This document shows, one piece after another, positions 51,621 through 63,425 of a DNA stretch of 64,000 nt (within the stretch, counting starts at the first letter, position 1; every line of letters begins with the position of its first letter). The DNA is from Maylandia zebra (Eukaryota > Chordata > Actinopteri > Cichliformes > Cichlidae), in assembly GCF_041146795.1 (NCBI RefSeq), contig NC_135183.1:12435840-12499839 (forward strand), read 5' to 3'. The position numbers and the translations under genes are program-made. A model generated the notes under the pieces. That model saw only the letters and a program-made list of their open reading frames with translations, did not search any database and was not told where the DNA came from.

Positions 51621-53450
51621 GCGCAACAGTCCAGCCAAACAAAGTCCGACCACCTATCATTGCATAAATCTTTCTTCCCTCTGCTCGAGCCCCCCGCCTC
51701 TTCCCCCGACCCTTTCTCCTCATCCGCACTCTGCCCCTGCAATTCTCCCTGAAATCAGTGTCGAATAGTCCCCCCCCCCCACACACACACACACCACCCC
51801 CCTCACCCGCCCCCATGCCAAGTCCATTTACCGTGCAGCAGCCTTAAAGCCTCTCATTCTCTCCTCTCCTTCGTCTTGTTTCTTCCCCTCCCACCACCTC
51901 TCTCCAAGTTCGGACTACACGCAATTAAGCCATCTATCAAACCTCCCCCAGACACTCCAATCAACAACGCCACACGCCAGCCGCACAAGTTTAAAAACGA
52001 GCTATCCCCCCGCCTCTGCTCCTCCATATATGAAGCAGTGATTTCGTCCCAATGTGCCACAGAGCATAAATTTCCTCTGACAAGAATAAACCACCGCAAT
52101 ATGTGCAAAATGTCCAGCTTGCATCTGAAACCGCGATGCCCAAAACATTCACACGGGCCCTTACATGATGTCCCCCGGCAGATAATACCCAAGCACATCA
52201 GTGTGAAACACCGACAGAAAAAAAGGCCACATTGCGTTATTTGTATTATTTCGCTCATAATTTCCTCCCAAACTGGTCCAGAGGATAACAAAAACAAACT
52301 GTCGCGGTGCCGGGCTGGGGAGAGGAGTGTGAGAGATGGAGAGGTGGTGGTCTTTACCGTGCGTGTGTGTAAGCGGGGGGTTGCTCTGAGTAAATGACTT
52401 TGACATGAGTGGAAGCAGGCTTTTTCCATCAAGCCCGGCCCTGGATACCACACACAGCGCGCCAGTGTCAGCTTACCGCCCCGGGCCAGAGTCGGTCCCA
52501 TGGGCCCCACGTTCATTAGACAGAGAAAAGCGAAATTAGGCGAGCGGGCGTCGACAGTTTCCTCCCCTATGGAGACATCACACACAGATTTGTCCAACAT
52601 GATGGAGTTATATATCCCATAAAGGTAATATCAACATCCGTGCTGCGACAGAGCGGAGAATATTGGGCTTTGAAGAACAAAAAAAAAAGAAAAAGGTTTT
52701 ACTTCTGGAGCTTTTAGGTTGAATTGTATGATTGTAAATCTCCCCCCTTTCTAATTTTTTTCAGTCACGTATTTGTAATATTTCAGTGTAAATTTCAGCC
52801 GACTTCAACTACTCCCCTCATTTCCACAGAACCTCGCACAAAGGGAGAAAAATAAAGCCCCACGCAATCAAACTTATAAATATCCATGTTTTCGCCTCTT
52901 TTTAATTTCCCGCTCAAGTGTGTCTGTGCACGTGTGTGCCTAAGGGCCCTTTAAAGTTTAGATATAGCCTGGAGGATATAAGCAAACAATAACCAGACAC
53001 ACTAACCTTTGCACTTTGCAGAACAAAGGATGTGCGGATAAAATCGTTTTCCACTGCAGTTTCGAGGACCTAAACGGCCCCAGAAATTTCCTGCGACATC
53101 AAAACTTATGACCCCTGCCGAGATCAGGATGCTTTTGCTTGGAGAGGGAATCTTTGTTCTGGGAGCGCTTTGAAGACAGCGATCCGGTTGCTTTTTTACG
53201 CGTTGATCTTATAGAGCTTCTAATTTGGTCTTCTGGAATATAAAGCTATCAGCTGCCAGCGCACAAACGAGATGTGTTTCTGTTTTTGTAGCACGGCCAC
53301 GACTGGAGGCTGATATGAAGTCACTGCGGACATAATAAGGCCGTGTGTTTGTTTGCATGTTTGGACGAAGATATATGATTATCCCACAGAAAATATCAGA
53401 CAGGGTTAAGAAACGGGCCTGCTCTGACCTCAGGTAACTTACAGGCCTCC
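51621..53450. other. Upstream flank of foxf2, candidate conserved regulatory block
   Basis: Low stop-codon density on both strands at 51,850-52,600, where a 248-codon - frame and a 173-codon + frame overlap. Complex, non-repetitive sequence continues to about 53,420. Neither frame has a recognisable domain. The block most likely is promoter-proximal regulatory DNA. A C-run with a short CA tract lies at 51,769-51,794. Confidence 0.4.
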
Positions 53451-55205
53451 TTTTTTCTTTTTGTTTTCTTTCTTTCTTTATTAAAGGATAAAATCAATTA
53501 TCCTGCTTCTCAACACAATTTAGAAAAATTTATTATTTTGGACGAACATTTTGTACTTTCATTACTGATTTTATTTGTTAACTAATATAACCGAACAACT
53601 TTAAAAAGAAAGCTTATTTCCGAATGTCACGCAAAGGCAGTGTTCACGTGTGTAACAGTTAGCTCTGTCTTGGTTGTTTTGTATGCTCCTTGTTTGTGCA
53701 ACAGGCCTGAAGTAAACAATATTCATCAAGTGAAACAATAACAAATACAGATTTCAGGTCTCTCTCTCTCTCTTTTAAAGGTAATCTAATATTCTTTTGG
53801 CTTCTCGGCTTTTCTCCTGCCTCTCCGCCTGCGTTTCCTGTGGCGGTGCCGGGAGCTTTGGAGCTGGCTCTCCGGGACTCTAGGAGGTCAGGCGCGGTTC
53901 AGTTTGCCCGAGTGACAGACTGTTTGGACTTCCTAACATTGTGCCTGCCTTATAGTTTTGTTTCATAACACCGCGGCACCCCCCCCCCCCCCTTCCCCCC
54001 ACTCCCACAGTTCTCCCTACAGAATGCGTGATGGGTGCAGAGAAGAGACGAAGGCTGAAGTGAAAAAGCAGAGAGCGTTTTCAGCCTAAGGTATGCGCCT
54101 TGGTGTCGAAGTTATTAAAAATGTAAGGGTGCTGAGATGACTGGGGCCACGTGACAGGCTCTGAGAGCGACAGGTGTGCTGTTCCGGTGTTTCACCTGCA
54201 GGTTGCAGCATTGTCCATAGAAACAGGAACGAATCTCACCTGTCACCTGTCTCAGCTGCTGAGTGAGCCCTGTAAACACACACCTGCCCCCGTACTGCCA
54301 GCTCAGTACAGGGGCCACGAGCATATGAGCTACTGCACGGCTAACTTAGACTATACACTTAACTATATAAAATATTTTATTTTATTTATGTTGTATTTAT
54401 TTGTTTGTTAGTTCGTTTATTCCTCAAGATGCACGTAACAAAAATAGCTACGTGAGATATTCAGGTTTTTTTCTTGAGTACAGTCAAAGTAACTTACATT
54501 TAAGAAATTCCAAAACTCTTATCACTTTATAATTTGGTTGCCCTGAACATCTCTAAAATAGAATTGATCCACTATGTTGTTTTTTCTACCCCACAATGAA
54601 ATGTTGCAGTTTTGCTATCTAAAGAAAGTTTAGTGCACTACAGTCTTCAATAAATCACTGACACTAGGAACTCTTATATTGTGAAATGTGTCACCAGGCT
54701 TTGTGTCAGAACTGTGTATCTTTACTTACAGCTACAGTTAAACACAGCAGAGTGTGTAAACCGAAAACCGAAACTTTCTGTTTTGTATTTGATGGTACAA
54801 CAAACAGATAAACCCAGAATGACAGAGTGAGAGAAAAAAATAAATCAGTTGGATTTTTATTTCTGAACAACTAGTGCTAATCAAGAAAACAAAAAATATT
54901 ATTACAGCTTAATTTGAGACACTTTTACTGAGTTTGGGCTAAAAGCGTCGACGGACTGATCAATTATTTTGTCTGAGCTCACGCGTGATTTTTTTTTTTT
55001 GTGATCAACACCTCGTTAGGAAACCCGCGGCCCCGAGTCTCTGGGTCCATTTCAGGACCGAGGAGAGCAAGTATAGGCTCCTGCATGGGGACACGGACAA
55101 CAAACAGCCCGCGTGTTTTTAAAGATCCTGATATGCGTGTAAATCTCAATGTGGTCACAGAACATAAATCATAAATGGCCTTTTGTAGATGGAACAAAAC
55201 AATTA

Positions 55206-55243
55206 ATTGAAGAAAAATAAATAAATAAATAAATAAATAAAAA
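55206..55243. repeat. (AAAT)n microsatellite
   Basis: Eight or more AAAT units. Confidence 0.9.
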
Positions 55244-56123
55244 GCATAATTCTCCTTCTGTTGTTCGGTTTAGTTATTTATGGATTTGTTTGTTTGCTGA
55301 ACTTTTATGCAGTGTAAATAATACCAGTAGATTATTTTAAACGTTGTTTCATTGAGCCGTGTTGCTCGTTTATGGGAAACTTAAGATGGCTATTACAAAT
55401 AAAATAAGTACAGAAAAGTAGGCTTTTTAAAAAGGTCTTTTATTTTGATACTTTCTTGTGGGTGGAAAATAAAACCCTTCTTGATTAGGGTTGAAGTCTG
55501 TCTGTGAGGCAGATCTGGCACATTTGTTTGCAATGTAATGTGAGACGTTATGTTGTTACATGACAAACTCCTCACCGCTGCGGAGGTATTTTCTTCCATT
55601 TGGACTGAGTACAATAAATAAAGTAAATGGAAAATAATACGAATAAGCACCATCATCACAAAAGCATTTCATATGTAACATTTATTAACGATGGCTGACT
55701 TCTATTTTGCCATTTTACTAAGTAAATACTCGCTAATATTTACAAGTTTGGATAAACGTGTCGCACTAAACGCGACATCGTCCAAAGAGCCTGAAGGCAC
55801 CAGACTCAACATAACCTTTGATTGTAAATATTTTATATAATTATATATCTTTTGACTTTGGTAATTTTTGTAATTATGGTTTCATTTTCAAACGAAAATA
55901 AGACCAACTTATTTTCCTTTTTGGCTCTAACAAGAGAAACCACAACAAATACCTACAGCAGGTGTGAGGCCCTCCCTCTCCCTCCACCGCATATTCATGC
56001 ACCTGCTTCTGATCTAACAGCTGCCTTCCCCCCTTTCATGTCAGCAGTGAATAACTCAGTGAACACCAGGGTCCCATTGTTTCACGTGTTTTGTTTATTC
56101 ATAAAAAATAACAGGCATGCACC

Positions 56124-56160
56124 AATCAATCAATCAATCAATCAATCAAACAATCAATCT
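56124..56160. repeat. (AATC)n microsatellite
   Basis: CAATCAATCAATC with one interruption (AAACAATC). Confidence 0.9.
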
Positions 56161-56367
56161 CAGGAAAACGGCACATTTTTCCATGCGTTTCTTAGTGCAG
56201 CCACGTGATTCCTAACGCAGCCCAGTCAATAATATTATACAATATTTATACAGCAGGTCATACAAAACATGAAAATATAAATAAAGTGATACTTTTAACA
56301 GTTTTGACGTGGCACTTTGCTGCCGTCCTACAGTAGAAATGACCAATGAACCATAGATACGAATATG

Positions 56368-56467
<100 letters not shown>

Positions 56468-56545
56468 GGAATGTCCTACAATGACTCTAATGATTTGCTT
56501 AGTCAGCACACAGTTATATCTAGATTAACAACTCGGCATGTTTGT

Positions 56546-56696
56546 TTTATTTTTCTTTGACTGAAGCTACAGTAGTCATGATGAGACACACCGACTCTCA
56601 CACAGTAAAACAGTTGAAGCACTGAAAGCTGAGAGTGCCCACCAAAGTGCACACTGTGGATGAGAACACACAAGTCCTGACAGCTCTCTGGATGTC
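56546..56696 (-). other. foxq1: 3' UTR of foxq1
   Basis: - strand AATAAA (TTTATT on +) at 56,546-56,551 would give a short 3' UTR of about 150-170 nt. Confidence 0.5.
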
Positions 56697-57581
56697 TCAC
56701 GACAGCAAGGATTCTATATGAAAGCCTCGCACTTTGCTGGGCATCTTGAATGTGGCCTCAGGTGCAGCGGTGCCCGATGCTGTGTGCTGGAGGTATGTGG
56801 GTGCATCTCTGCCGGGCTCTGTGCCGCTGTACGCCGCCTCTGACATGTAAGTGTGCTGTGCCGGATAGTTCAGATTATAGGGCAGTACGTGGGCCACTGG
56901 GGACCAGTACAGCCGGGGGCCGGGCTGCTCCACGCACGACCTCTCCTCCCTTCTTTTGAAAGGTGTGCCGAGGATGCTGTCGATGGCGAACGGGCTGGAG
57001 AACTTGGCCCCCACTCTCTCTTCCGGGGCCGGGAGGCGGGTGTCCTCGCTGAGGATGTCCGGGCTTTCCTGCTCCTTGAGGGGCCTTTTGGAGATGCGCT
57101 TCCTCCTGCGGCGGAACACCCCATCAGCGAAGGTGTACTCGCTGTGTGGGTTGAGCATCCAGTAGTTGTCCTTGCCCCAGGGCCTGGACGGGTCCCGCAG
57201 GACTTTGAGGAAGCAGTCGTTGAGCGACAGGTTATGGCGCACGGAGTTCCTCCAGCCGGTATAGCTGCCACGGAAAAACGGGAACTTCTTCATCAGGTAG
57301 TCATTGATCTCTGCCAGAGTGAGGCGGCCGCTGCTGGACTCTCGGATGGCCATGGCGATCAGGGCGATGTAGGAGTAAGGGGGCTTAGGTCTGCGGGTGT
57401 AGGGCTTCCCTTTGCCGCCATCGCTGCTCTGTGTGACAGGTGCCGGGCTGTTGGCTACGCAGTCTCCGTCCGAACCCAGCTCGTCTCCGGACAGGGGAGA
57501 AGGGACTCCCGCCTCTGCGTCAATGCACAACTCCAGCGGCTTCTGCGCGTAGTGATGCGCGGAGAAAACTTCAAGTTTCAT
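56697..57581 (-). CDS. foxq1: Forkhead box Q1 transcription factor
   Basis: Single-exon gene, 294 residues. The start is MKLEVF, identical to the FOXQ1 N-terminus. The open frame extends 94 codons further upstream, but that part is Cys- and Thr-rich and not conserved as far as I can tell. [12 protein letters not shown] is a FOXQ1 signature. [20 protein letters not shown] opens the forkhead domain (about residues 66-160), with recognition helix NSVRHNLSL, the FOXQ1-type wing [20 protein letters not shown] and the basic tail [11 protein letters not shown]. The C-terminus [16 protein letters not shown] is the conserved FOXQ1 end. It is shorter than the human protein (about 400 residues) because Ala/Gly-rich linkers are missing. 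In vertebrates it is a nuclear regulator in epithelia and other tissues. Teleosts can have two foxq1 copies; which one this is remains open. Confidence 0.95.
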   Translation of the reverse strand: MKLEVFSAHHYAQKPLELCIDAEAGVPSPLSGDELGSDGDCVANSPAPVTQSSDGGKGKPYTRRPKPPYSYIALIAMAIRESSSGRLTLAEINDYLMKKFPFFRGSYTGWRNSVRHNLSLNDCFLKVLRDPSRPWGKDNYWMLNPHSEYTFADGVFRRRRKRISKRPLKEQESPDILSEDTRLPAPEERVGAKFSSPFAIDSILGTPFKRREERSCVEQPGPRLYWSPVAHVLPYNLNYPAQHTYMSEAAYSGTEPGRDAPTYLQHTASGTAAPEATFKMPSKVRGFHIESLLS

Positions 57582-57900
57582 TTCCCCAAAAAAGGATAAC
57601 CGTCTCCTCTCGGTAACCTTGCCGTGTGAATGGTCTCCTAGGTTGGACTCTTGTCTCAGCTCAGAAGCGCAGCAGGTGTACGAGTCCTGACAGCAAAAAT
57701 GTGCCTGAGTGTTTGTTGTGTGTTGTAAAGGCTCGTGTGGAGCGCTGGAGGCACCCTGAGCCTCAGTCTGGGGCAGCAGAACACAGATCTGTCTCCGGAG
57801 ACACGCTTGTCTTGTTATAATATAACGCCTGGGAAAGGGACGGCCCACAGGCGGGGTTTCCAACTCGAATCCATTGAAGCGACTGAAGTAATATAGTATA
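57582..57900 (-). promoter_or_regulatory. foxq1: foxq1 5' UTR and proximal promoter region
   Basis: Upstream of the foxq1 ATG, with an open frame up to 57,863. On the - strand, GTTATATTATAAC (57,814-57,826) is an AT palindrome that could serve as a TATA-like element about 235 bp upstream of the ATG. Confidence 0.35.
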
Positions 57901-60297
57901 TGTATGTTTACAATTGGACGTTACCATGCCACACCAGGGAAGAAGAAGAAAAAAAAAAACAGGGAGGATAAGTGAGGCGAGGCAGGGCAGGTATGACAAA
58001 TATAATTAGCTTCAAACGCAACTATCTGTGAATAGCTCGTTATTTCTAGTTACGAGTTGCTTTTTATGGATTCAGTCAAAGTGCAATCAAATAAAGGCGA
58101 ATAATACAATAATTCCTTCCTCTTACTTCTTTTTAAAATAACTTCAGCCCATTAAGGTTATGAAATTAAACACGTTTTTGAAATCAATAAAAAAACTTTG
58201 ACAATTTTACGCACAACAGCAAATCCTTCTTGAAGTGTTGAATGCCTTGGCTTTTACACAGAAAAAAAGAAGACAGCGCAGAAAAACACTAGACAGATTA
58301 AAAAAGGTGACACGAGAGTTGATAGAGAAAAATGCTGTTGGCTGCTTTTCACTTGAACCTCTCATACCCATCCGCCGGCGCTCCGGCGGAACGAGGAAGT
58401 AACGCGAAGGCTAAACTGAAATAAAAGCGATAGATTTTGGAGGAGTTCCAATTAACGCACGCTGGGTGACGTGTAAGTCGCCACACGCGAGAAGACAGAA
58501 AGAATTCATAGAAAATTCGCAAAGATTGCCCGGGGAGTTCAGAGTAGAGAACCATTGCACCTGCATGCATGGAAACACCTGAGCGAAGAGCAGAAAAAAA
58601 TACACTTACTTCTGTGTCTGAACATGTGATGTAAATGAGCGAGAGCGAGGTATCCACTGTCTCCGAAACTCCAGAACCCTAATTTACTGGAAATACATCA
58701 CGTTCTTGGATAATTATATTACACGCAGCATTTCCTTTAGTATAAGGAGTATAAGGAGACCGCGGCACTGACTGCATATCTGTACAAATAGATGTGCACT
58801 TCCATTAGAGCACTCAGACACCTGGGCCTTGCTGCTTTAACTTGCTGTGCGGCAAGCTAAAGCAAACAGTTGAAATAAATTTTATTCTATTTCAACAACA
58901 TAAAACAATTGCATAAAACAAAGCGTTTAAGTTTGTAAGGTAGATAAATTATTATGCAAAGATGGATTTGAAGAGAATTTAAGAACATCAGGCTTTTTTG
59001 TACTTTGTCAGTGTTGCAGTACAGGTTTGGTGACAGAATATAATAACTAGTTAATATCTGAGCTATAAATCACAGCTCCAGTCGAGAGCTTGTCAATCAG
59101 TTACAGAATGGAGTTTACTTAAAACCTACTGGAGCAGGTTTTAAGTAAACTGACGCCCCTGACACCTGTAAACCGAATATGTTAGTGGCACTAACTCTTT
59201 TCCTGCCAGCGCCTCCGCCATGTGACGATGCAGAGAGCAGCTGGAGTTAACATGAGTTATGAGCCTTGCCTCAGGCCAGTTAAACTGTCTACTCTGGCAC
59301 TCCTGTTCCTTTGTGCCTGCTCGGACTTTCCGGGGCCCCCAACAACACAGAGCAGGTTCAGCTTCATTTACCCTAATGCATGTGTGCGTGTTTACATAGT
59401 TCTGTTGAAAATGTTTCTATTGGTAGTTCCTAGTGAAACATATAAGATAGGGTCACTATAAACTACCTACTGCCTTCCAGACAGCAGAGAGCACTGAGAT
59501 ACCAATCTGTGTTTGACACCTTGAACAGTTTGTGAGTCTACAGTACATGTTTTTATGTTATCACATAATTATCACGTTGGGTATACATAACAGGCATGAT
59601 TAACGATATGACCCTGAACTGTTTGTGTATATATGTTTGAGAGAACGTGGAAGGTATGCAAATCAACTATATGAACATGCACTTTGAAGCCTGTCTGTTT
59701 TTCCAGTTGTGTTATGACAAGCCCGATGGCAGCTTGTTTCTTGAAAACACAGTTTCTGTTGTTTCATTTCTTTGTCAAATTCAAGGTCCGCTTGCCTGCT
59801 TTTTAAGAGGGCAGGCTCCTACGCACCTGTAAGGGTTGTACATGGCATCATTTCAGAGGTGCTGGTTGTTGATTATCTGAGAGCCCAAACTTTCTGACAG
59901 CCCTATAAAAATACAATATATTGCACACAAAAATCACATTTCATTATACATTCTAAACAAATCTTCACAGCTAAATGTTAAATGGGTTGCCATGTCATTT
60001 CTATCAGAACCCTCTCTGCCACATTTTACATTTTTCCTCGCCCACTTCCACTGAATGTTTTTAAAGGTTTCTCTTGATCGATAATTTCTTTCAGAGGAAA
60101 ATCTGCTAATACTTTGATCTCATCTAAGTGCACTTTAACCAAAGCATTGAAGTCAGACCGGACATGTTTATATTAAAGTAATAAATGCTGAAATAGATGC
60201 TGTACACTCTTAGAAATATGACCATTGTTTACAGTTAATCTAAAAAATATACAAACTCCAAATCTGATTATTAGGACTCTAGGTAACCACACCTACC
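57901..60297. other. Upstream flank of foxq1, non-coding
   Basis: No gene recognised. A perfect 15-bp inverted repeat with 8-base loop lies at 59,113-59,150. A GC-rich patch (58,360-58,520) has a CGCCGGCGCTCCGGCG palindrome. Confidence 0.4.
59113..59150. repeat. Perfect 15-bp inverted repeat
   Basis: Arms GTTTACTTAAAACCT (59,113-59,127) and AGGTTTTAAGTAAAC (59,136-59,150) are exact reverse complements around an 8-base spacer. Each arm carries a GTAAAC core similar to forkhead sites. Confidence 0.9.
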
Positions 60298-60565
60298 AGC
60301 CACTTATCAGGTACACCCTGCTAAAGACACCTTTTGTCTTCAGAATTAAATGAATTCTTCATGGCAGAGAATCAGAAAGGTGCTGAAAATGGTCCTCAGA
60401 CATTTTAGCCTATATTGACGTGATAGCATCACAAAGCTGCTGTAAATGTGTTGGCTGAACACCCATAATGTGAATCTTCCCTTCCATCACGTCCCATAAG
60501 TGCTCGACTGGATTGAAATCTAGTAAATGTGGAGGCCATTTGAATACAGTGAACTTATGATCTGA
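60298..60565 (-). mobile_element. Tc1-like transposon remnant (second family)
   Basis: ATCAGGTACACC, TTTTGTCTTCAGAATTAAAT, ATTGACGTGATAGCATCAC, CCCATAAGTGCTCGACTGG and GGAGGCCATTTGAATACAG follow, in order, the antisense of a common fish Tc1-like transposase gene. It is truncated after the last segment. It differs from the family at 2,925 and 43,837. Confidence 0.65.
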
Positions 60566-63240
60566 GCTTTGTGATGTGGTGTGTTCTTAGCCGTCCTTTG
60601 TGACAGGAAAGGAACATCAGAGAAACCAAAGGTTGTCACATACAAATTTACATTCTGGAAACAGCTTTCTTCTCTCTCCGGGAATTCGGGGAGCAGCTGG
60701 TGAGCTGAAATTGTTTTTTTGCTGAAACTCAGGAGGCTGACTGCTGAGAGCCTAAATCCAGAGCTGAGGAAATCAGCGGCATGTGCGCTATCATTAACGC
60801 CGTCGCTGCACAACAAACCTGTGAGGCGCAAAGGGAATTTTACACTGCTTGGCTGGTGGTAGTTGTGCCTGCATGATTTTTTTTTCTTTTTCTTTGCAGG
60901 AGTGAGATGAGGCTGTATACGATTTCAGGTACTCTGCCAAGGCAGCTACACACACCTGTGCCAAAGTGATGTGGTGTGAAAGGAAGCACACCTGTTCTCA
61001 GTTTTTTTGTGCGTGTTTTATTCTTTACATGGCAATTTGAAATCACAAGTGGAAAGACTGTTTACCCAAAGGGATCAATAAGGTATCACATTATCATTTC
61101 ACTCTGCACATTTGGATTAAGGTGGAATTCAAACCTTCAAATCGCTTGAGAAGGTCAGGCTCTTCTTTCACCTTTAGGCCATAATGAAAGATGATATATT
61201 TAATGCATTAAACTGCTTTAACTGCATTGTCAAATCAGCAGAGTCAACTCTGCCCCCTGTTAGGCTAAAGAGATGCGTTATGCTTATATAACCTGTTAAC
61301 AAGTCTCTTCTAAAATTGGCAACTTGATGGTTTGGCTCACCTGTTGAGAATTAGCGTGTCTTCTTTGAGCAGCAGAACTCTTTTAAGTGCTGACACGAGT
61401 GGCATTCCAGTTATGTAAATTGACTGGGTGAATCCCTCACAGCTCCAAAAATAGCCCCACCTCTGCAGCGGTCGGCGCTCACACGCTAACCCTTGTCTGC
61501 AAGTCTTCGGATGACTTCTTACCTGTATCTCATCTTTGTTGTCTTTCTTCTCTGTGAGTGAAGGATGGCCAGCCCCCATGTCTTTGTATAAACAAAGTGT
61601 GAGCTGTGTGCGTGTGTGTGTTTTTATGTGTGTGTGTGAGCAGGGTAGAGAGGAACGGCAACAAGAGGCCCTGCGTGGCTGAGATTCCCGAGATTCCCTG
61701 CAGCAGATATAGTCTGACAGAGGCCGCCGATAGTAGACATGCTTCACTGGGGCGCACAGGTAGGTACAACAATGTGTCAGCTTCGCAGCCAACTCAAAGA
61801 TCAGACATTCCACATAAGCTCTACTCATTCCTGCAGTCTGCTCGATAGGCACCAGCTCAGGGGCGTGTGTGTACTGGGGTGTTTGTTTGACTGCAGCTGT
61901 TTGTCCTCTCAGGTGTGTGGGTGTGGGAGATTGCGCATGTGCTGTGGCAAAAAGCAAGAGCAAGATGCATACGTTCCATCTAGTTTATTCTTCAAGCGGT
62001 GATTACTGTAATTACCCTACGATGTGGCCTTCTAAGCGTTTGCTGCCTGCTTTGTTGTGCTTCTGTAGAATCAAACCTTTGTGTTTTGGAAGATAAATTG
62101 GTAGGGGGGGCGTTCAGCCCATGTAATCAGAGGCACACCTGAGCACTTATCAGTGACAAACAAAGTTCCCATGAAGCTGTTTTCATACATAACCCAGGAA
62201 CTTTCCACACTGAATGCACTCCGGGAACTGCTGCATGTAGCATCAAAAATGTATCCGTGACACCTGATAGGCAAATAAACAGACACGAAAACATGCAGTG
62301 ACTCACAGTTTTCATAAGCACGGTCTGATGTGCATAAATCTGTGCAGCATGTGTGTCAGCGATTAATAAATGAAATCAGATATATGTATAAAAAAAAGAA
62401 AAAGAAAAAAGCAGCATATCTTGGAGTCAGTTGGCAGCTGCGGGTTGCTATTTTGGGTTTTCCTGCATTCTTACTTAAGGTGTGCACACCCTTGCCAGAC
62501 CAAGAGAGAGAAAGAGAGAGAAAATAGATACATATAAATAAACAGAGCCAACAAAGGTATAATTAAAGTAATTAAAGAAAGAGGTGAAGCACAGGTGAAG
62601 CACAGGTGAAACGCAGCCTGGCACTGGTAGCACCTAAAAGTCATGCAAAGTCATGTGACTCAGTCCCCTGTAACACCCCCCCAACCCAACCCAGTTACTG
62701 TCTTGATATGCGAACACATTTTTGACACCCACAATATCTTAGTGCAGTAATTCTGAACTGCTATTTATTCTTTTGTTTTATGTTTTGCATCATAGTAGAG
62801 TCATTTCAAATAGCCCGTGTGTTTATTTGGGTGGTCCAAGTGTGTCATTAGCAAAACAGCTTCTTTGTTTCACCACCTCCTGCTCCAGATGTTCCCCTCA
62901 GATTGGTGCAAATGACACCGATTGGCTCACAGGTTCCTCTGGCTAGCAAAAGAACCAAGTGCATGTCTTGGTGTAAGTGTCCATATAGAACATGAACACT
63001 ACAGAACCTCAGCGATTTCATGTGGTCAACTCAAATGACCTTATGGTAAGCATCTATACATTTTTGATTATATCATTGCTCTAATGCTCGGCCCAAATTA
63101 ATAGCAGATTAACAAAACAGCTCCTTTTGTGACCTGATCCCATGATATAATTTATCCTATAGTTTATATAAATCTGAAGAATGGTAAATGCGCTGGTTCA
63201 TATGTACAGCTTTTCTACACAAGCCTTATAAGTTTTCAAC
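60566..63240. other. Non-coding flank upstream of foxq1
   Basis: No gene recognised. The longest open frame is 208 codons on the - strand (61,337-61,963), with no domain. A short purine-rich A-run (62,388-62,411) and a GAGAGA patch (62,503-62,522) occur. Confidence 0.35.
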
Positions 63241-63425
63241 ATACCTTAAACACCCATTCGCATACAAGCCTCCTTTTCTTTCTAAGTGCTTACTAATTTT
63301 CACATACACAATGCCTCAAAGAGCAGCTTGGGGACTGGAGCATGCAGGTTGGAGCAGTTAGGATCAAGCCACCAACCTTTTAGTTTTTAGAGGCCCTTCT
63401 TTACCTCCTGAGCCACAGCCACCCC
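63241..63425 (-). mobile_element. tRNA-derived SINE, decayed copy
   Basis: The - strand begins GGGGTGGCTGTGGCTCAGGA (A-box-like) and has GGTGGCTTGATCC (B-box-like, degenerate). It is followed by GCTCCAGTCCCCAAGCTGC. Same family as 41,840-42,040 and similarly decayed. Confidence 0.6.

Noticed and set aside
56853-57599. 248-codon + strand frame across foxq1
   Set aside because: It is the antisense of the foxq1 coding region and open because of codon bias. Antisense frames over foxc1 (33,604-34,474) and foxf2 (50,319-50,716) are shadows for the same reason.
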